Positions 45,000 to 57,509 of a stretch of DNA of 64,000 nucleotides are shown here, piece after piece. The notes below the pieces were generated by a model that searched no databases, was not told the origin of the DNA, and worked only from the letters and a program-made list of their open reading frames with translations. How positions within the stretch are numbered: the stretch's first letter is position 1; each line of letters begins with the position of its first letter. The translations under genes and the position numbers were made by a program. Source of the DNA: Purshia tridentata. Its lineage: Eukaryota > Streptophyta > Magnoliopsida > Rosales > Rosaceae. The stretch is taken from assembly GCA_003254885.1 (NCBI GenBank), contig QANT01009011.1:1-64000 (forward strand), read 5' to 3'.

Positions 45000-46034
45000 G
45001 GTACAAAGCTAGCGCGTCTGATTCTTTCCAAAGAATAATTGCATGTTAGACACAGATCATGATATATAAAGTTCGAATTAGACAGCAAATGATCCTCCCA
45101 CTCTGGTTCTGTTGATTGATGAAGGGATATTAATTTTCTGCATTAAGTTTTTGAACAGACCTTTAAAAACCACATAGCTACGGCTCGGGTCAACAAGCCT
45201 TTATATATTTGACGCAATGCTTACAAATTCATGTTGGTAAATGAATGAAATGAAAGGGTTCCCAAAGCTCAAATTTATTAATCCCCATCTAAAATCTTCA
45301 TGTAGTCCAGCTTTTTATAGAACATTGAAGCATTTATAAACCAAAAGTACCATGCTTAAATTTAAGGGCCTTAATTGAGTGGGAAACACAGCATTAGTAA
45401 ACATGGATCATATATATTTAGGCCTTGATGATAATGTGATAGAGGAAGAATCAAAAGATCATGTAGTATTTGACAACTTTAGGTGATGACTAGACTATGT
45501 GACCCCTACCATTGTTCCCCAGCACATGTGCATGAAAGAATAAAGAAGATTTGAGATCTAGCTAAGCTAACTTGCTCTAAAAAGTGAAGGTAAGATTGCT
45601 ATATATGCCAGGGCTCCAAATAGTTGGGAAAAAGAAAAGGAAAAGAAGAAGAAGAAGAAGAAAACACCCTGCTGGATAATGTATTAAAATCCTCTTTAAT
45701 AGATATGCAGGAATACTGCAGACAATGTACATGTATTCATCAACAATCCTCTATGATAAAGTTGCAGGGCTGCTCACACTGTGAATATTAACAACATAAT
45801 GTGAAGAAAAGAAGACAATAATTGTACATAAACACTCTTTTACCTTGTGAAAGGAATCATTAATTAAATTAACTTTTAATTGAATGTAGAGTCTAAATTC
45901 AAGGTTGTTTTAACAATAGAATATTACCCATTAATTATATATATATATATATATGAGTTTACACATGAACCTTCATTGGGAAGATGGAATCTTAAATATT
46001 ACCCATTAATTATATATATATATATATATATATA
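45000..46034. other. Intergenic
   Basis: No gene recognised. A (GAA)n run lies at about 45643-45662. The last 115 bases are a tandem duplication whose second copy is interrupted by the transposon. Confidence 0.5.
45920..46034. repeat. Tandem duplication at the transposon target
   Basis: ATATTACCCATTAATTATA plus (TA)n plus GAGTTTACACATGAACC... up to GATGGAATCTT (about 45920-45993) is followed by the start of a second copy (about 45995-46034). The rest of the second copy lies beyond the transposon at 49262-49316. Confidence 0.85.
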
Positions 46035-46272
46035 ACAGGGGGCTCAGTTGTAGGATTCCTACAAATAAGCTATTTGTAGGACTACACTCTCTGCCCTTAG
46101 ATCTCATTTAATGAACATCTAACGGCTAAGATTAAAAGAGCCATTAACCAAACCTTAACCAGCATAAACCCACACCCTTAACCAATCCAGATTTTACCCT
46201 CACCTTCCCGTGTTTGACTCACGCGATGCAAGGGCAGGAAGACCAAGACACCGGCGCGCAGGAAGAGAAAGA
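46035..46272 (+). repeat. Left terminal inverted repeat
   Basis: Matches the complement of about 49023-49261 with few differences; homology continues weakly inward. Confidence 0.9.
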
Positions 46273-49022
46273 CGCCAACAGGTCGCGCGGCTCAAGTCCA
46301 ATCTTCGTCTTGCGACGCCATGACTCAGCGCATCCCAGGGATTCAAGATGGCGATCTGGCTCAGGTATTAGTTCTATTCGTTGGGTTTAGGGATTTTGAA
46401 ATGTGGCTATGTGTTTGGGGATTTTTGGTTCTGGGTTTAGAAACATCAACCTAAGCCTGCTTTGTGGATAAACAAAAGCAAATGTGTTCCTCCTAAGCCT
46501 AATCATTGCTACTACGCCAATTGCCAGAAAATGTGATGTGGTCTGCCCTCCGAAATTTTGGGTTACTTCTTGTTTTTGCTCTTGTTTTTGCTCGTTTTGG
46601 GGGATTTCTTCTTGGGATTTAGGGTTACTCTCAAACTGAATTGTGGGTCGTAAGATTTGGGGTTTTTCTTAGGAGTTTTTTTTCCAAGATTTGCGATTTG
46701 GGCTGACACCACTCCTTCAGAATTATTTTTTATTTTTTATTTTCCATTGAAAATGGCATTTATGAATACTTTTTTGAAACCATTTTATCAAAATCAAGTA
46801 TTGATGTGCCATTTTTTTGTTAATTGGAAGTTAAAGAGCTTGGCCCCTTCGTTTGTTAGTTCCTCCCTCAACAAAATTATGTTTTTTTTTTTTTTTTTAA
46901 AATATTACTTAGTTTTTATGCTTAAATTTGCTTTTCTGACTAAAAGCAAGTTAAATTTGGTTTCATTTATTCCAGACAACAAAGAATATGCTCAGATTGA
47001 TAATAGTACTGTATAAATTTAGTTTATAATTGCATAACTTGTGTTGGTTGATTTGAGTAGCATTTGTGAGTAAATGGAAGACAATTTCTATTTTTTATTT
47101 TTTTTAATCTTTTTCTTATGATTGTGGGCACCAGAAGGATGGCTCCTATATTTGAAATTGGGTGTAGTCATGAGGGGGAACTGAGGGTTTCTAGCTCCTA
47201 TTGTTCGTGTGTTCTTCTTCAACAAGAATGTGGTTTGCTGCACCGGAATTGATAAGCAATGGGTGCACCAGTGCTACAGTTCTAATTGCATGCCACCTGA
47301 AGTTTACAAGCTACACCGCACTTCTTTGAATGAAGTTATTGAGAAGAATAAGGTTATTGGGAAGAACAAGGAAAGAAGTCCAAGACTCCAAGTGATTGTT
47401 TTACATGGAAATGCTTCCTTGGTTTTGAGTTATAATCAGGAAATTATGGCAGTTTGAGTTTTTTTTTTTTTTTATAACTATTATTTTTTAGTACTTAAAA
47501 ATGTTATTTGTTGGCTTCCAAGTCCCCTGAAAATACTAGCAGGGAGCATATGTACTATATTCATACCGAGTAGAAAAATAAAGCCACATACTTTTTCCCA
47601 TTCTTTCTTCCGTTTGATTGGAGAAATTTGATAAATAAGGCCATCATTTTGAGCTCTTTATTAACCACAGTTGGATTGGAACTTCTTGCCTATATAAAGT
47701 GTTGTAAAGTGTAGTCTCTCAAAAGTATAATAGTCAAGTGTTGTATTAAAATATAAATAAAATGAAGCGATCAGGGTAACATATCAGAGTTGTGTAATCA
47801 AGGATTTTTTCATTGATAATTTCAGTAATACAATTGTAATTTATAAGAAATCTCCTGCCAACTCTTTGTAGGCTCATAGATAGGATTACTCTTTGTGATT
47901 GAGTAGCAGCAAATCTTTGCACTTGTATATTTCATTTCTCTTCAATCAAGAGGCATTTGTTCATATGGAAAAAGGAAAAGGTCAACAGCTCAAATCTTTA
48001 CAGACAAAACATCATGTAGATTCCTTTAAAAAAGCAAGCAAACCACAATGCATTCATCTATCTAAGGAAGCATGGAACTTCTTTCTCCATGTAGCAGCAG
48101 CAGTTGAGCTACCTCTATGCAACGGCAATTTAGAATTGCTAAAATCTACACACCAGAAAAAAAAAAATATATATTGCAATCTCCTGCTGAACCAGAAATT
48201 AAAGAACTAAATTCTTTTTCAATAGCAAGCACCAATTCATGGTGCAAAAGGGCACAAAGCATAAACCCACATACTGCAAGAACATCACAATGACTGTGTA
48301 CATCAAAACAGATTTATCAAAGAAGGGAACCCCAGAGAACGATGAGACAACAATTTAAGAGATCCATATATTCCAAGGCATTCATCTTATCAACAGAACT
48401 CCTAAATTAGCGTATGAAATGTTTTGAGAAACTACTCTGATCTGAGAAGCTAGAGCTTTCAATAATTTATGAATTAAAGTTCTTTTATGTAATATGCATT
48501 CAGCATCCCCAAAACTTGAATGAGAGAGTAATGTAAAGAAAATAACTGCCATTTTTAAGAAAATCTCATAAGTAAATTAATCAGACAAGTTATGCCGTGG
48601 CCCATATGTGTGAATTGCAAACACTTGGTGAGGATTTCATACTGGAAATGGATTTCGAAATCTCTAAACCCAAACGCAGATATCGAAACCCCTAACACAT
48701 AGCCACATTTCGAAATCCCTAAATCCTAGCCATTTGAAATTTCGAAATCCCTAATCCACCACCCAATAATCCATGTATTCGAAAATCCCTAACACAGAAC
48801 TTATACCTGATACAGATCCTTTGGGCAGGTGTGGGTGATGGCGGCTCGAATCCCTCTTGGGATGCGCTGGGTGATGGCGTCGCGAACAGAAAACTGGAGG
48901 TCTTGCGACCTGGGTGCTCGCGTCGCGACATGGGTGGCGTCTTCGTCTGTTCGGATTCCTGGTGGCGTCGCGACCTGGGTGATAGCGTCGCTCACAGAAC
49001 ACAGCACCAGCGTGCACCAGCG

Positions 49023-49261
49023 TCTTTCTCTTCCTGCGCGCCGGTGTCTTGGTCTTCCTGCCCTTGCATCGCGTGAGTCAAACACGGGAAGGTGAGGGTG
49101 AAATCTGGATTGGTTAAGGGTGTGGGTTTATGCTGGTTAAGGTTTGGTTAATAGCTCTTTTAATCTTAGCCGTTAGATGTTCATTAAATGAGATCTAAGG
49201 GCAGATAGTGTAGTCCTACAAATTGCTTATTTGTAGGAATCCTACAACTGAGCCCCCCTGT
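49023..49261 (-). repeat. Right terminal inverted repeat
   Basis: Complement of the left repeat. Inside it (about 48870-49000) a GC-rich subterminal stretch repeats GGCGTCGCGA several times. Confidence 0.9.
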
Positions 49262-51091
49262 ATATATATATATATATGAGTTTACACATGAACCTTCATT
49301 GGGAAGATGGAATCTTTTTGTCCAACCTCCTGACATTGTAAAAGCCAGAACATAGGGGTTGGGGGGGCCATATTTGTAGCTTTGTGTATCTTTTTTATGG
49401 TAACATAGACTATGTAGTACCGTACGTAGTTGTTATCTGATACAGTTGTTTAGGATAAGGACGATGGATATCACTAAAGTCTGCCTTCCTTCCTCCATCA
49501 TTGATAATTTTCCTCTCCTTTTCATTATTAAAAATTTGAGTTAGTCACTATGTGTCACCTAGTGCCAAATGACGTGCCCCTGAAAAGAAAAAGAAGAATA
49601 AAAGACAATCAAATTTACATTTTTCAACTGGTCGGTGACTCATCAAAGACCCAGTATGACAAGCTAATAAAATTATATATTACTATATGGTTGATGATTA
49701 GCTCGATGACAGTTCATTGAAGCAGGAATAAGATTCAGAATCTCATAAGCAAATGAAAGAAAACAGACAGACCAGCTTTGTTGGTTTTTCATCAATATTC
49801 AATATCCTAATTCACTTGCAGCTTTGACTTGGTATCCTTCCAAGTTCAAGTGGCAACAAACAATGATATCATTATAGAATTGCATCTAGGTGAACAAACA
49901 CTTTATTGGGTGTCCGTACACCTTTAGAGGTTATTGCTTATAAGAAATCAGCAACTTGGAATGAGATTTGAATCCAAACATATGGTTTTCCATAAAAGTG
50001 CTGTTTCAATTATCAGTGAATATTGCTAATGGAGGAGGGTTTTATTTATTTATTTATTTTAGAACCACTAAAGCATAGTGAACACGTGCACCTTTTTGTG
50101 CTAAGGTGGTCCTATAGTACTATGCCATTTTGGTCTAATAGATTTGCGTATTTTACACACATAGCAGAGCATTATGAACATCATTCATGAATATTGCATT
50201 AAATAACAGTCACTCAATGTCCAACTGTTAATGTACGTAAATTTTACCATAGGTCTCACTTACATCCACAACTTGAAAGCAAAAACCTCTTTGGCATGAC
50301 TAATTAATCATATTTCTGTGTATGTTTCAAACTCAAACTGTCTAGCTACAAGTACTAAAATTTAGTCTGAAACAGAAACTATCAATTGAAAAGTAAAATG
50401 ATGCTCTGTCCAACTGCCTCAATTCTTCATCTCTTAATAAAATCAAATTCCATTTCTTAAGAAGTTATACAGACCAACTAGATAATCAACACTTCTACAC
50501 TCTCTGATAACCATTGTCCCTATCACTGTCCATTGCCAACCATCCAAATCCAATGGACAGGTGGACATCTGGCAGACAGTGACGCATAGCAAAGCAAGAT
50601 TCAAGCAACAGTCTCATTGCAATGGATCCCAGGATTCCTAAGAGCTGATTTGGACAAACCCACATGGTGTAGAGCTTATATTGGCCGATTAAAGAGAAGT
50701 ACATGATTTGTACAATCGCATTGCTATGATATCAATGTTCATTGGGATTGCCTAAGCCATATGTAGATGATTAAATTCAGATTCGACCAGTAACCACTAT
50801 AATCTAGCCAAACAAATCCTTAACTTATAAATGTGCGGACTGCCTCAAATGGTTGCATAGTAGCACTAATTATTGAGGTCAAAGATTAAGATTGTGCACA
50901 AGAATGTTATGATTTATGATTAATAGTTTCTGAAAGAATATTATAACAAAATTTCTTGCAAAAACAGCAATTCTAAATCAACAAAATTTCTTCAATATTT
51001 TACAAATTAATCGTAGGGCATTCCACGTTAAACAGATTACAACAAAAGGAATCAAACATTGCTTACAGTTTACATAGTTTTAGTTCACTGG
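49262..51091. other. Intergenic
   Basis: It begins with the remainder of the interrupted tandem unit. A (TTTA)n microsatellite lies at about 50042-50061. No gene is recognised. Confidence 0.5.
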
Positions 51092-54000
51092 TCAACACAG
51101 ACAACATAAGCTCCTACTTCTTGTAGCATCTCGGTCTTCAAGGCCTCTCAAGAACGACCTAGTTGCAAGGTGTTCTGAAGCATATGTCATGAAAGATGCC
51201 AAGACTAGGCCTCCCACGACCATCAAACCTAACCTGTAATCATTTAAAAATATCATATAAACCTTTCTTAAAAATTATGGTGTTTTAATTCCACCAATAT
51301 CATGATAATCATTTGAATGAATCAATGCTGCATCTATAATTCAAATTTTACGTAGGCTAAGCCAACAAAACTCTTGTAACTGACATCAATATTACTGGTC
51401 AAGCATACTACCTTAAAAATAGAGCCGTGATCCCAAAAAGAAATGGCAAAGATGGAGCAGCAATAGCCAAAAAAGCCATTCCTAGCCCATAATACAATGT
51501 AGCATTATCACACAAAGATACTTGACGTTGATGACCTATAACACATCCAATAACCATGAACTAATTAAGAAAATAAATAAACAAGCCAACAAAGAACTAA
51601 CTCACTGATTCAAAATTGTCAATATTAATCCAAGTCAACTAACCTTTTCCAGAATCATCATCAACAGATTCAGGACCAGTGGAAAAGGTTCCTGCTTGCA
51701 CTGCTGTTGTCTTTCCCCATTGATAAATTAGATGGAGATAACCTCCAAATAATATAAAGAAGATTGTGAATGTCCACTCATACATTAATAGTAAACCAGT
51801 CCATGGCATAACTTGTCGGGGCACAATTGCAAGACCAAGGGCAAGGGCCACCACGGCAGCCATGAAACAGACAAAAACCGAGATTCCACCCAAGTAAACA
51901 GGCACCTTGGTCTGCACACCATTAAAGAATTGTTTCACAACACAAGTCTCTACAAATAAAAATAATTTTAATGACTACATAATATTTTGCATAGTTTGGT
52001 AACTTTGGTGTGCGAATAAGAAAGAATTCTTCAATTTAAGAAGAGCTTTAAAGTGAAAGAAAATTGGAAAAGGTATCTAACCTGATGGTTGGTACTAATG
52101 GTGGATGACGGAGAAACAACAGTATAATTAAGAGTCCCAGCAGACCGAATTTTGTAGTAAAGGTGTCTTATTTGGTCATAAATTGAACTTCTGCATAATG
52201 AGCCAAAGTACTCCCGTGTCTGCACCAAAATTGATATATTCTGATATCCAGAAAAACCAAATAAATACTTGCCAAACTCCTTGGGCTAAAATGATCACGT
52301 AAGAGCTAACCTGAAGAAAAGACCGATAGTAACCAAAGAGTAGAACACAAAATGGTAGAAGGAATAGAAATTTAACAAGAAGAGCATCATTTGGATTTCT
52401 GCCTCCTCCAGTTCCAGGAAGGGATTCCCCAAGCTTTACCCTAATATTCTGCAGTATCAGTGAATCAAGTAAGAAGAATTTACCATGAATCATTGACTAT
52501 ATCCTCTTTGAATGCAAAAGTTACAAATAAAACACAAAATGGAAACCACGTAAGAAAAATACACAAGCAATTCAACATCCTCCTCAAATTGCAGACCGAA
52601 ACAAAAGCACATTTAGACCAAAATGATGATACCCAAAACCCCATTCCCTCCCCCAACAAAGCAAAATGAAAAGATATATACCTGCCAAGCATCGACGGGT
52701 TTCAGAAGCCAAGATGTCCACCAATCCCAAGGTTTGAGGGGACCAAGCGTATAGTGAATGACATGGAGTTCACTTTCATCTACCATCCACTGAAAGCACA
52801 ATGCATAAGCAGATTAAAAAACTTAATTGGAATATTCTGATATTATTCCTCAGTAAAGCACATATAATAGGGGAAAACTAACAAAGAAACAGTAAGTCTA
52901 TGCTACTTTACATTTGGCAGTAAATGTGCAGGTAATAATATCATTAATGCCAGTGAAAACATGTAAAATTATTCAATCAATGCTAATAAAAGATTTTGCT
53001 AAAGGCTATTCACAAGTACCTTGTTTGCCAGCATATAAAGACCGACATCTGCATTATATAAAGTGGAAAGTCGCTCCATTTTGGGAACTGGTCTAGACTT
53101 TAGCACCTCTGGTGGTAAATTGGGTTCAAAAAGATGTGCATTGGGAAAATCGGAATAATAGGAATTCAGAAATCCCTGATCTCCTACAATAAATAAAGCA
53201 CAAATTTTTTTTGAGAGAGACAATGACTACAATGCATTAATGCTTTCTCCCAATAACACCAAATGAATGAGAAACATATAAAACACCTAATATAAGTGCT
53301 AGCTTGACAATGATAAACTAAGCATGTATTTGAGTATTTAACCAGTACCCAACTAATATTGAACTCACATTATCAAGGAACTCCATTTCACAGACTGGGA
53401 CACATAAATATCAGAAATAAATGATGCAATTTAATTTCATCTGAAATCAATATCTACAATTTCAACACCATTAGGCATTATCATACTGTAAACTAGAAAG
53501 TTGAACTAGTCAATTTACTATTTGAACAGCCCAAATCCCTATACAATATGAAATTCATTATCTACATGAAATACCCATTCCTTAAGCAAATGGTCACAAT
53601 GACATGCATATGAAAGAAACATAAAGTAGAAAGAAGGCAGTGAAAAGTGACTAGAGAGAGTTAGTTTACCTCCAGTGTACGAATCCAGAGTTGTCACTTT
53701 TCCCATCATGTCGTTAAAAACACTTTGAGATGGTTCCACTACCATCACTCCAGAGTTGAGCCTCTCAGAATGCTTCAAGTTAGCACAAAATTTGCTACAT
53801 TTGAAAAGATCCTCAATACTTTTGACGACAATAGTATCCGCATCAAGATATACAACTGCATAATCAATTTCAGGAGATAAGAAACAAAATCAAACTCAAA
53901 TTGCCGAAACTTAACAAGGGTATGTATTGATTTCTGAGTTAGTCATGTCAGAACAAATTGCATCCCAGATTTGTTACCATATGGAGAACTAGGAGAGTGA

Positions 54001-54652
54001 AAGTTTACCTTTTTTGTAGTTAGTCATGTTAAAAATTTTCAGCTTTGTATATACACCCCAGAACCTGGTTGGCCGTATTTGATTAGGATTTGCCAATAAA
54101 CTAATCTTCTCCACTATCCATCCATCAGCCTGCACACCAAAACAAATCAATGTTACAATAAACCTGATTTAAGGATCATTTTGATTTTAGAAAAAAGCAA
54201 CGAACTTTAGCTTATTTCGAAAATCACTTTTCAATTCAGTAACTTCCAATAACCTAATAGATACTCAAGTAGCTAACTTTGCGCGCTCAAAAAAGGAAAG
54301 CTTATTAACTCAACTAAGCCTAAACTCGTTTACTTCCCTTAATCAGATTGGCTCTCGACAACTCAATTTCCTCAAGGGCAAAATAGGAATACATAATTAC
54401 CTCGAGAAGCTTCATGGCGTAATCGGAAACACCGTCGGAGACCAGAGCCACCATGTCCTTGGTGGATCCAGTGTCCCGTATCGATTTCCCGAGGACTCGA
54501 ACGCCCAATAGGAACTCATCTCCGTACAAGAGCGTGACGTAAGCCTCCTTTGTAGTCTGACGCCGCGACGACGACGATTCAGACGCACCGTTCGATTGAA
54601 TCGCAGTAGCCAACACAAGTGCTATCAAAGCAAACCATGCGTGTAGCCTCAT
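51092..54652 (-). CDS. PGSIP8: PGSIP7/8-type glycogenin-like glycosyltransferase (GT8), 10 exons
   Basis: About 545 residues. Exons, good to a base or two, are 54401-54652, 54010-54129, 53670-53855, 53020-53183, 52682-52789, 52312-52448, 52082-52219, 51644-51911, 51412-51535 and 51092-51233. A signal anchor (MRLHAWFALIALVLATAIQS) precedes a GT8 domain: EAYVTLLYGDEFLLGVRVLGKSIRDT, RFWGVYTKLKIFNMTNYKKVVYLDADTIV with the metal-binding DAD, LNSGVMVVEPS, DQGFLNSYY and HYTLGPLKPWDWW. The C-terminal half has four or five membrane helices, a mark of the PGSIP7/8 branch. Arabidopsis relatives are putative glucuronosyltransferases of the secretory pathway; the acceptor is not settled. PGSIP7 and PGSIP8 cannot be told apart here. 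Confidence 0.9.
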
Positions 54653-55045
54653 TATAATCGTTCAATCTTGTTTGAATCCTTTGTTTCCCAAAGCAAGAAT
54701 AAAACTTTCTCCAGAAAGTGCGGGATTTTCTCGAGAATTCAAAGAGTTTGGGATTGGGATTTTATGCTGCCTTCATCATCATCTTCATGTGTTTTTGTCG
54801 TCTCTGACCTCGCTTTCGAGTTTAGTCCTGCTAGTTTCAAAGCAGAGGAAGGATCCTCTGCAATCGAGTCTACCGTAGTGTCAAGCCAAAACCAATTAGG
54901 AGGAGGCCCTTGATTTATCAAGCACAGGCCCAATAGGACTTTAATTAGGCCGAGATACCGGCAATCATAACAGGCCCATCTGCCTATAAAGAGCTACTAA
55001 ACCCAATTCGTGGCCCACTGCAGCCTTAGGCCCGTTATATGCACC
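54653..55045 (-). promoter_or_regulatory. PGSIP-type gene promoter with GGCCCA (site II) cluster
   Basis: GGCCCA/TGGGCC or close variants occur at least four times between about 54925 and 55035, with CTATAAAG nearby. Site II elements are common in promoters of constitutively expressed plant genes. The leader just upstream of the start codon is otherwise unremarkable. Confidence 0.5.
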
Positions 55046-57500
55046 ACTATCGTTCAATTCGTTCCCACACCTTTTTCACTTTATTTTATTTATCTTAAAT
55101 TTGCATAAAACTGCTTTCGCTAGGATTAATTTATAATTTACTGAGGAATGAGTAGAAGTTTTTCTTGCTTACCATGGGAGCTCTAATGTATTATATGCTG
55201 GCCAACTAACCGATATGATTTCATGATTAATAAATTATGATTGATAATATTTTCAACTTAACCACTTTAATTAAATATAGAATGATGACAAATCTAGTAG
55301 ACGTCATCTAAATCGTCATCTAAATTCATCTCAGTCTGCATTTATCTAAAAACATTTCGATGTTATTAATACTAAATTACCGATTATATAACGTAAATTG
55401 GTGTATCACATTTTTTATATATGAATAATTTTACTTACACTCATGACTTGTATTAAGCCAAACAATACCAATATTATAAAAAATGAATCAGTCTAAGGGT
55501 CTAACCACAGAGGTGGAATTAACTAGAAGTATTAGGTTGGCAAGGGATGGTTAAGACAATTGTTGGTGCTTGGTGGATGAGAAAGCAACACATGCACCAC
55601 TTGTAATTCAAAAGGAGGGATAAGAACTAAGTTACTTTAATACATTTGGATCATTCTTAGGTTTGGTAGATTCGTAATAATTTGATATGTGCGACAAAAA
55701 GCTCATACGTGTATCCTTTCTTTAAGAATTGTTACTGCCATTTTGGTTTACCCAAGTGACATTTTTCTGCCGTTTAAAGTAACTCTTCAATTGTCACAAA
55801 GGGTACTGCAATGCAAACCCTTGTTTAATTATTTGTCTCTATGATTAAATCCACATAAATTGCAATGCTCGTCTAATTTTTCTTCTCCTTTTTTACCATT
55901 TTCAACTCTTTAATTCTCCAATTTTAGGAAAAGAAAGGGCCAACTCTATTTTTCTCCACTCTTTCAATAAACCCAAAGATCACTCGTCAAAAGAAGCAAA
56001 AGACCCAAAAGAAAAAGAAAAATTTGAGATCAAAGTGCTGGCCAAAATAATAAAACTTTGAGATGCAATGGGTCAGAAGGTCATCCTCCTCTTTGAAGAA
56101 TGCTAAAAGGTTTTATTATTGAAACTTTTTATTTTTTTGTCCTACTTTTTGTTCCTGTTTTATTATCAAGACATCTCATAAACTTTATGTCCAGTCCACC
56201 ACATAATTGATTATAGACTAAAGAGCATTAAGTTCCTATTGAAGGACAGACAGCAGAAAAAAGGTCAAACTTTTTATTTGGTATCACTCGTCCAAATATG
56301 TGACATCTGTCAGATTATTGGTGGTATAAAGATTCTTAGGATATTCACAACTCTTATGGTCATAATCTTAGTGGTCATTACCATTATCATATTCTTGTTG
56401 TTACTTTTTAATTAGGAAGTAGATAATAAAATATAGTACTACTCCACCAACTGGGTTTATTAAAAGAAAGAAAAAGTAGAGATATATTGCATGCCATAAT
56501 TTGTTAAGTGGTGGTGGACCGGTAGTGGTGGCCTGAAAACCTAAAAATGCACAAAGTAATTATAAACGTATAATATAGATTGTGGACTTAAGAGGATATA
56601 CGTACGAACTTTAATTAATTTCTGATGAATATTGGACCCACATAACTTTTGGTTGATCTAAGATTCACACTCTAATATTTAAAAGGTTCTGTGCCTATGG
56701 GATATCTCCTCAATAACTAAGGTCCAAGGACTACCAAAAAAGAGTGTAAAATATTTACTATAAATTATTTATATCTTTCAAAACCCCTTGAAATTCATTT
56801 TTCTTCTACAAAAACTCATGCTATGTTTTTTTAACGAGTAAGACTGCTGCCAATTCAAAAGCTTTTCAGAAAAATAAAGTAGTATACATTTTCATCAGCC
56901 TCCATAGATACATACATCCAAACTATGCAAATGTCACAATTTACACCTAAAATCAGCATACCTACAATTCGAACGTACACAATTTTTGTCTTTCAATTAG
57001 TGACACTTTCCTAAAATAAAAAATAAAAATACAACTAAACTAGTGACACCATGTATGATGTTAATTTACCTCATTAACTTCATTCTAATATATCACTTAA
57101 ATACACATATCCAATCTAATTTTTATAAACAAAAAACCTACAACCCAATTTACCTACAAATTTTTATAAATAATAAACATACAATCCAATTTATGTACAA
57201 ATCTTTATAAACAAAGAATCTACAACCCAATTTACTATTAAAATAAAGAACCTACAGTCCAATTCATCTTATTTCTGAATCAGAACCAATAATGAACCTA
57301 GCTATAGATATCCTATGTGGCTTATGAATTTGAAATTGGGTCTCACTTGGTAATTAAAAAGTCATAGGGTTAAAGTCTAGAACAAAAAAGTGTCAAGGGC
57401 TAATGTCCAATTCACCCTATATTATATGCTGGCTGATCCGTACCCTTTGAGACACTGATACCAAGAACTAAGAAATTGAAATCCTTACCTCTCTCCTCTC
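55046..57500. other. Long AT-rich intergenic region
   Basis: No gene recognised. It includes a short minisatellite at about 57115-57265 (listed separately). Confidence 0.5.
57115..57265. repeat. Minisatellite, about 48-bp unit
   Basis: Three to four imperfect units built on CTACAACCCAATTTAC(C/T)TACAAAT and TTTATAAA(C/T)AA. Confidence 0.75.
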
Positions 57501-57509
57501 TTTCTATGT

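Larger units (their letters stand above)
46035..49261. mobile_element. Non-autonomous TIR DNA transposon with long inverted repeats, probably Mutator-like
   Basis: The ends are inverted copies: ACAGGGGG(G)CTCAGTTGTAGG... at 46035 and its complement ending at 49261. Near-identical inverted repeats run about 235 bp, and weaker homology extends to about 400 bp (left) and 600 bp (right). The tip contains a palindrome, TTGTAGGATTCCTACAA. Both flanks are (TA)n, so a 9-bp ATATATATA target duplication fits but cannot be proven. No transposase is visible. Internal frames at 47209-47457 and 47899-48210 are unrecognised and could be captured host sequence (Pack-MULE) or chance. Long TIRs favour Mutator; the CAGGG tip would also suit hAT. 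Confidence 0.85.

Noticed and set aside
47209-47457. 82-codon frame with several cysteines inside the TIR element
   Set aside because: A possible captured fragment, but no domain could be recognised, so it is not listed as a gene.
48719-49095. Several overlapping Arg-rich frames
   Set aside because: They lie in the GC-rich subterminal region of the TIR element, occur on both strands and match no family; they come from short GGCGTCGCGA repeats.
54668-54913. 81-codon forward frame upstream of the PGSIP-type gene
   Set aside because: It lies in the leader and promoter of the reverse gene and shows no domain or coding bias.
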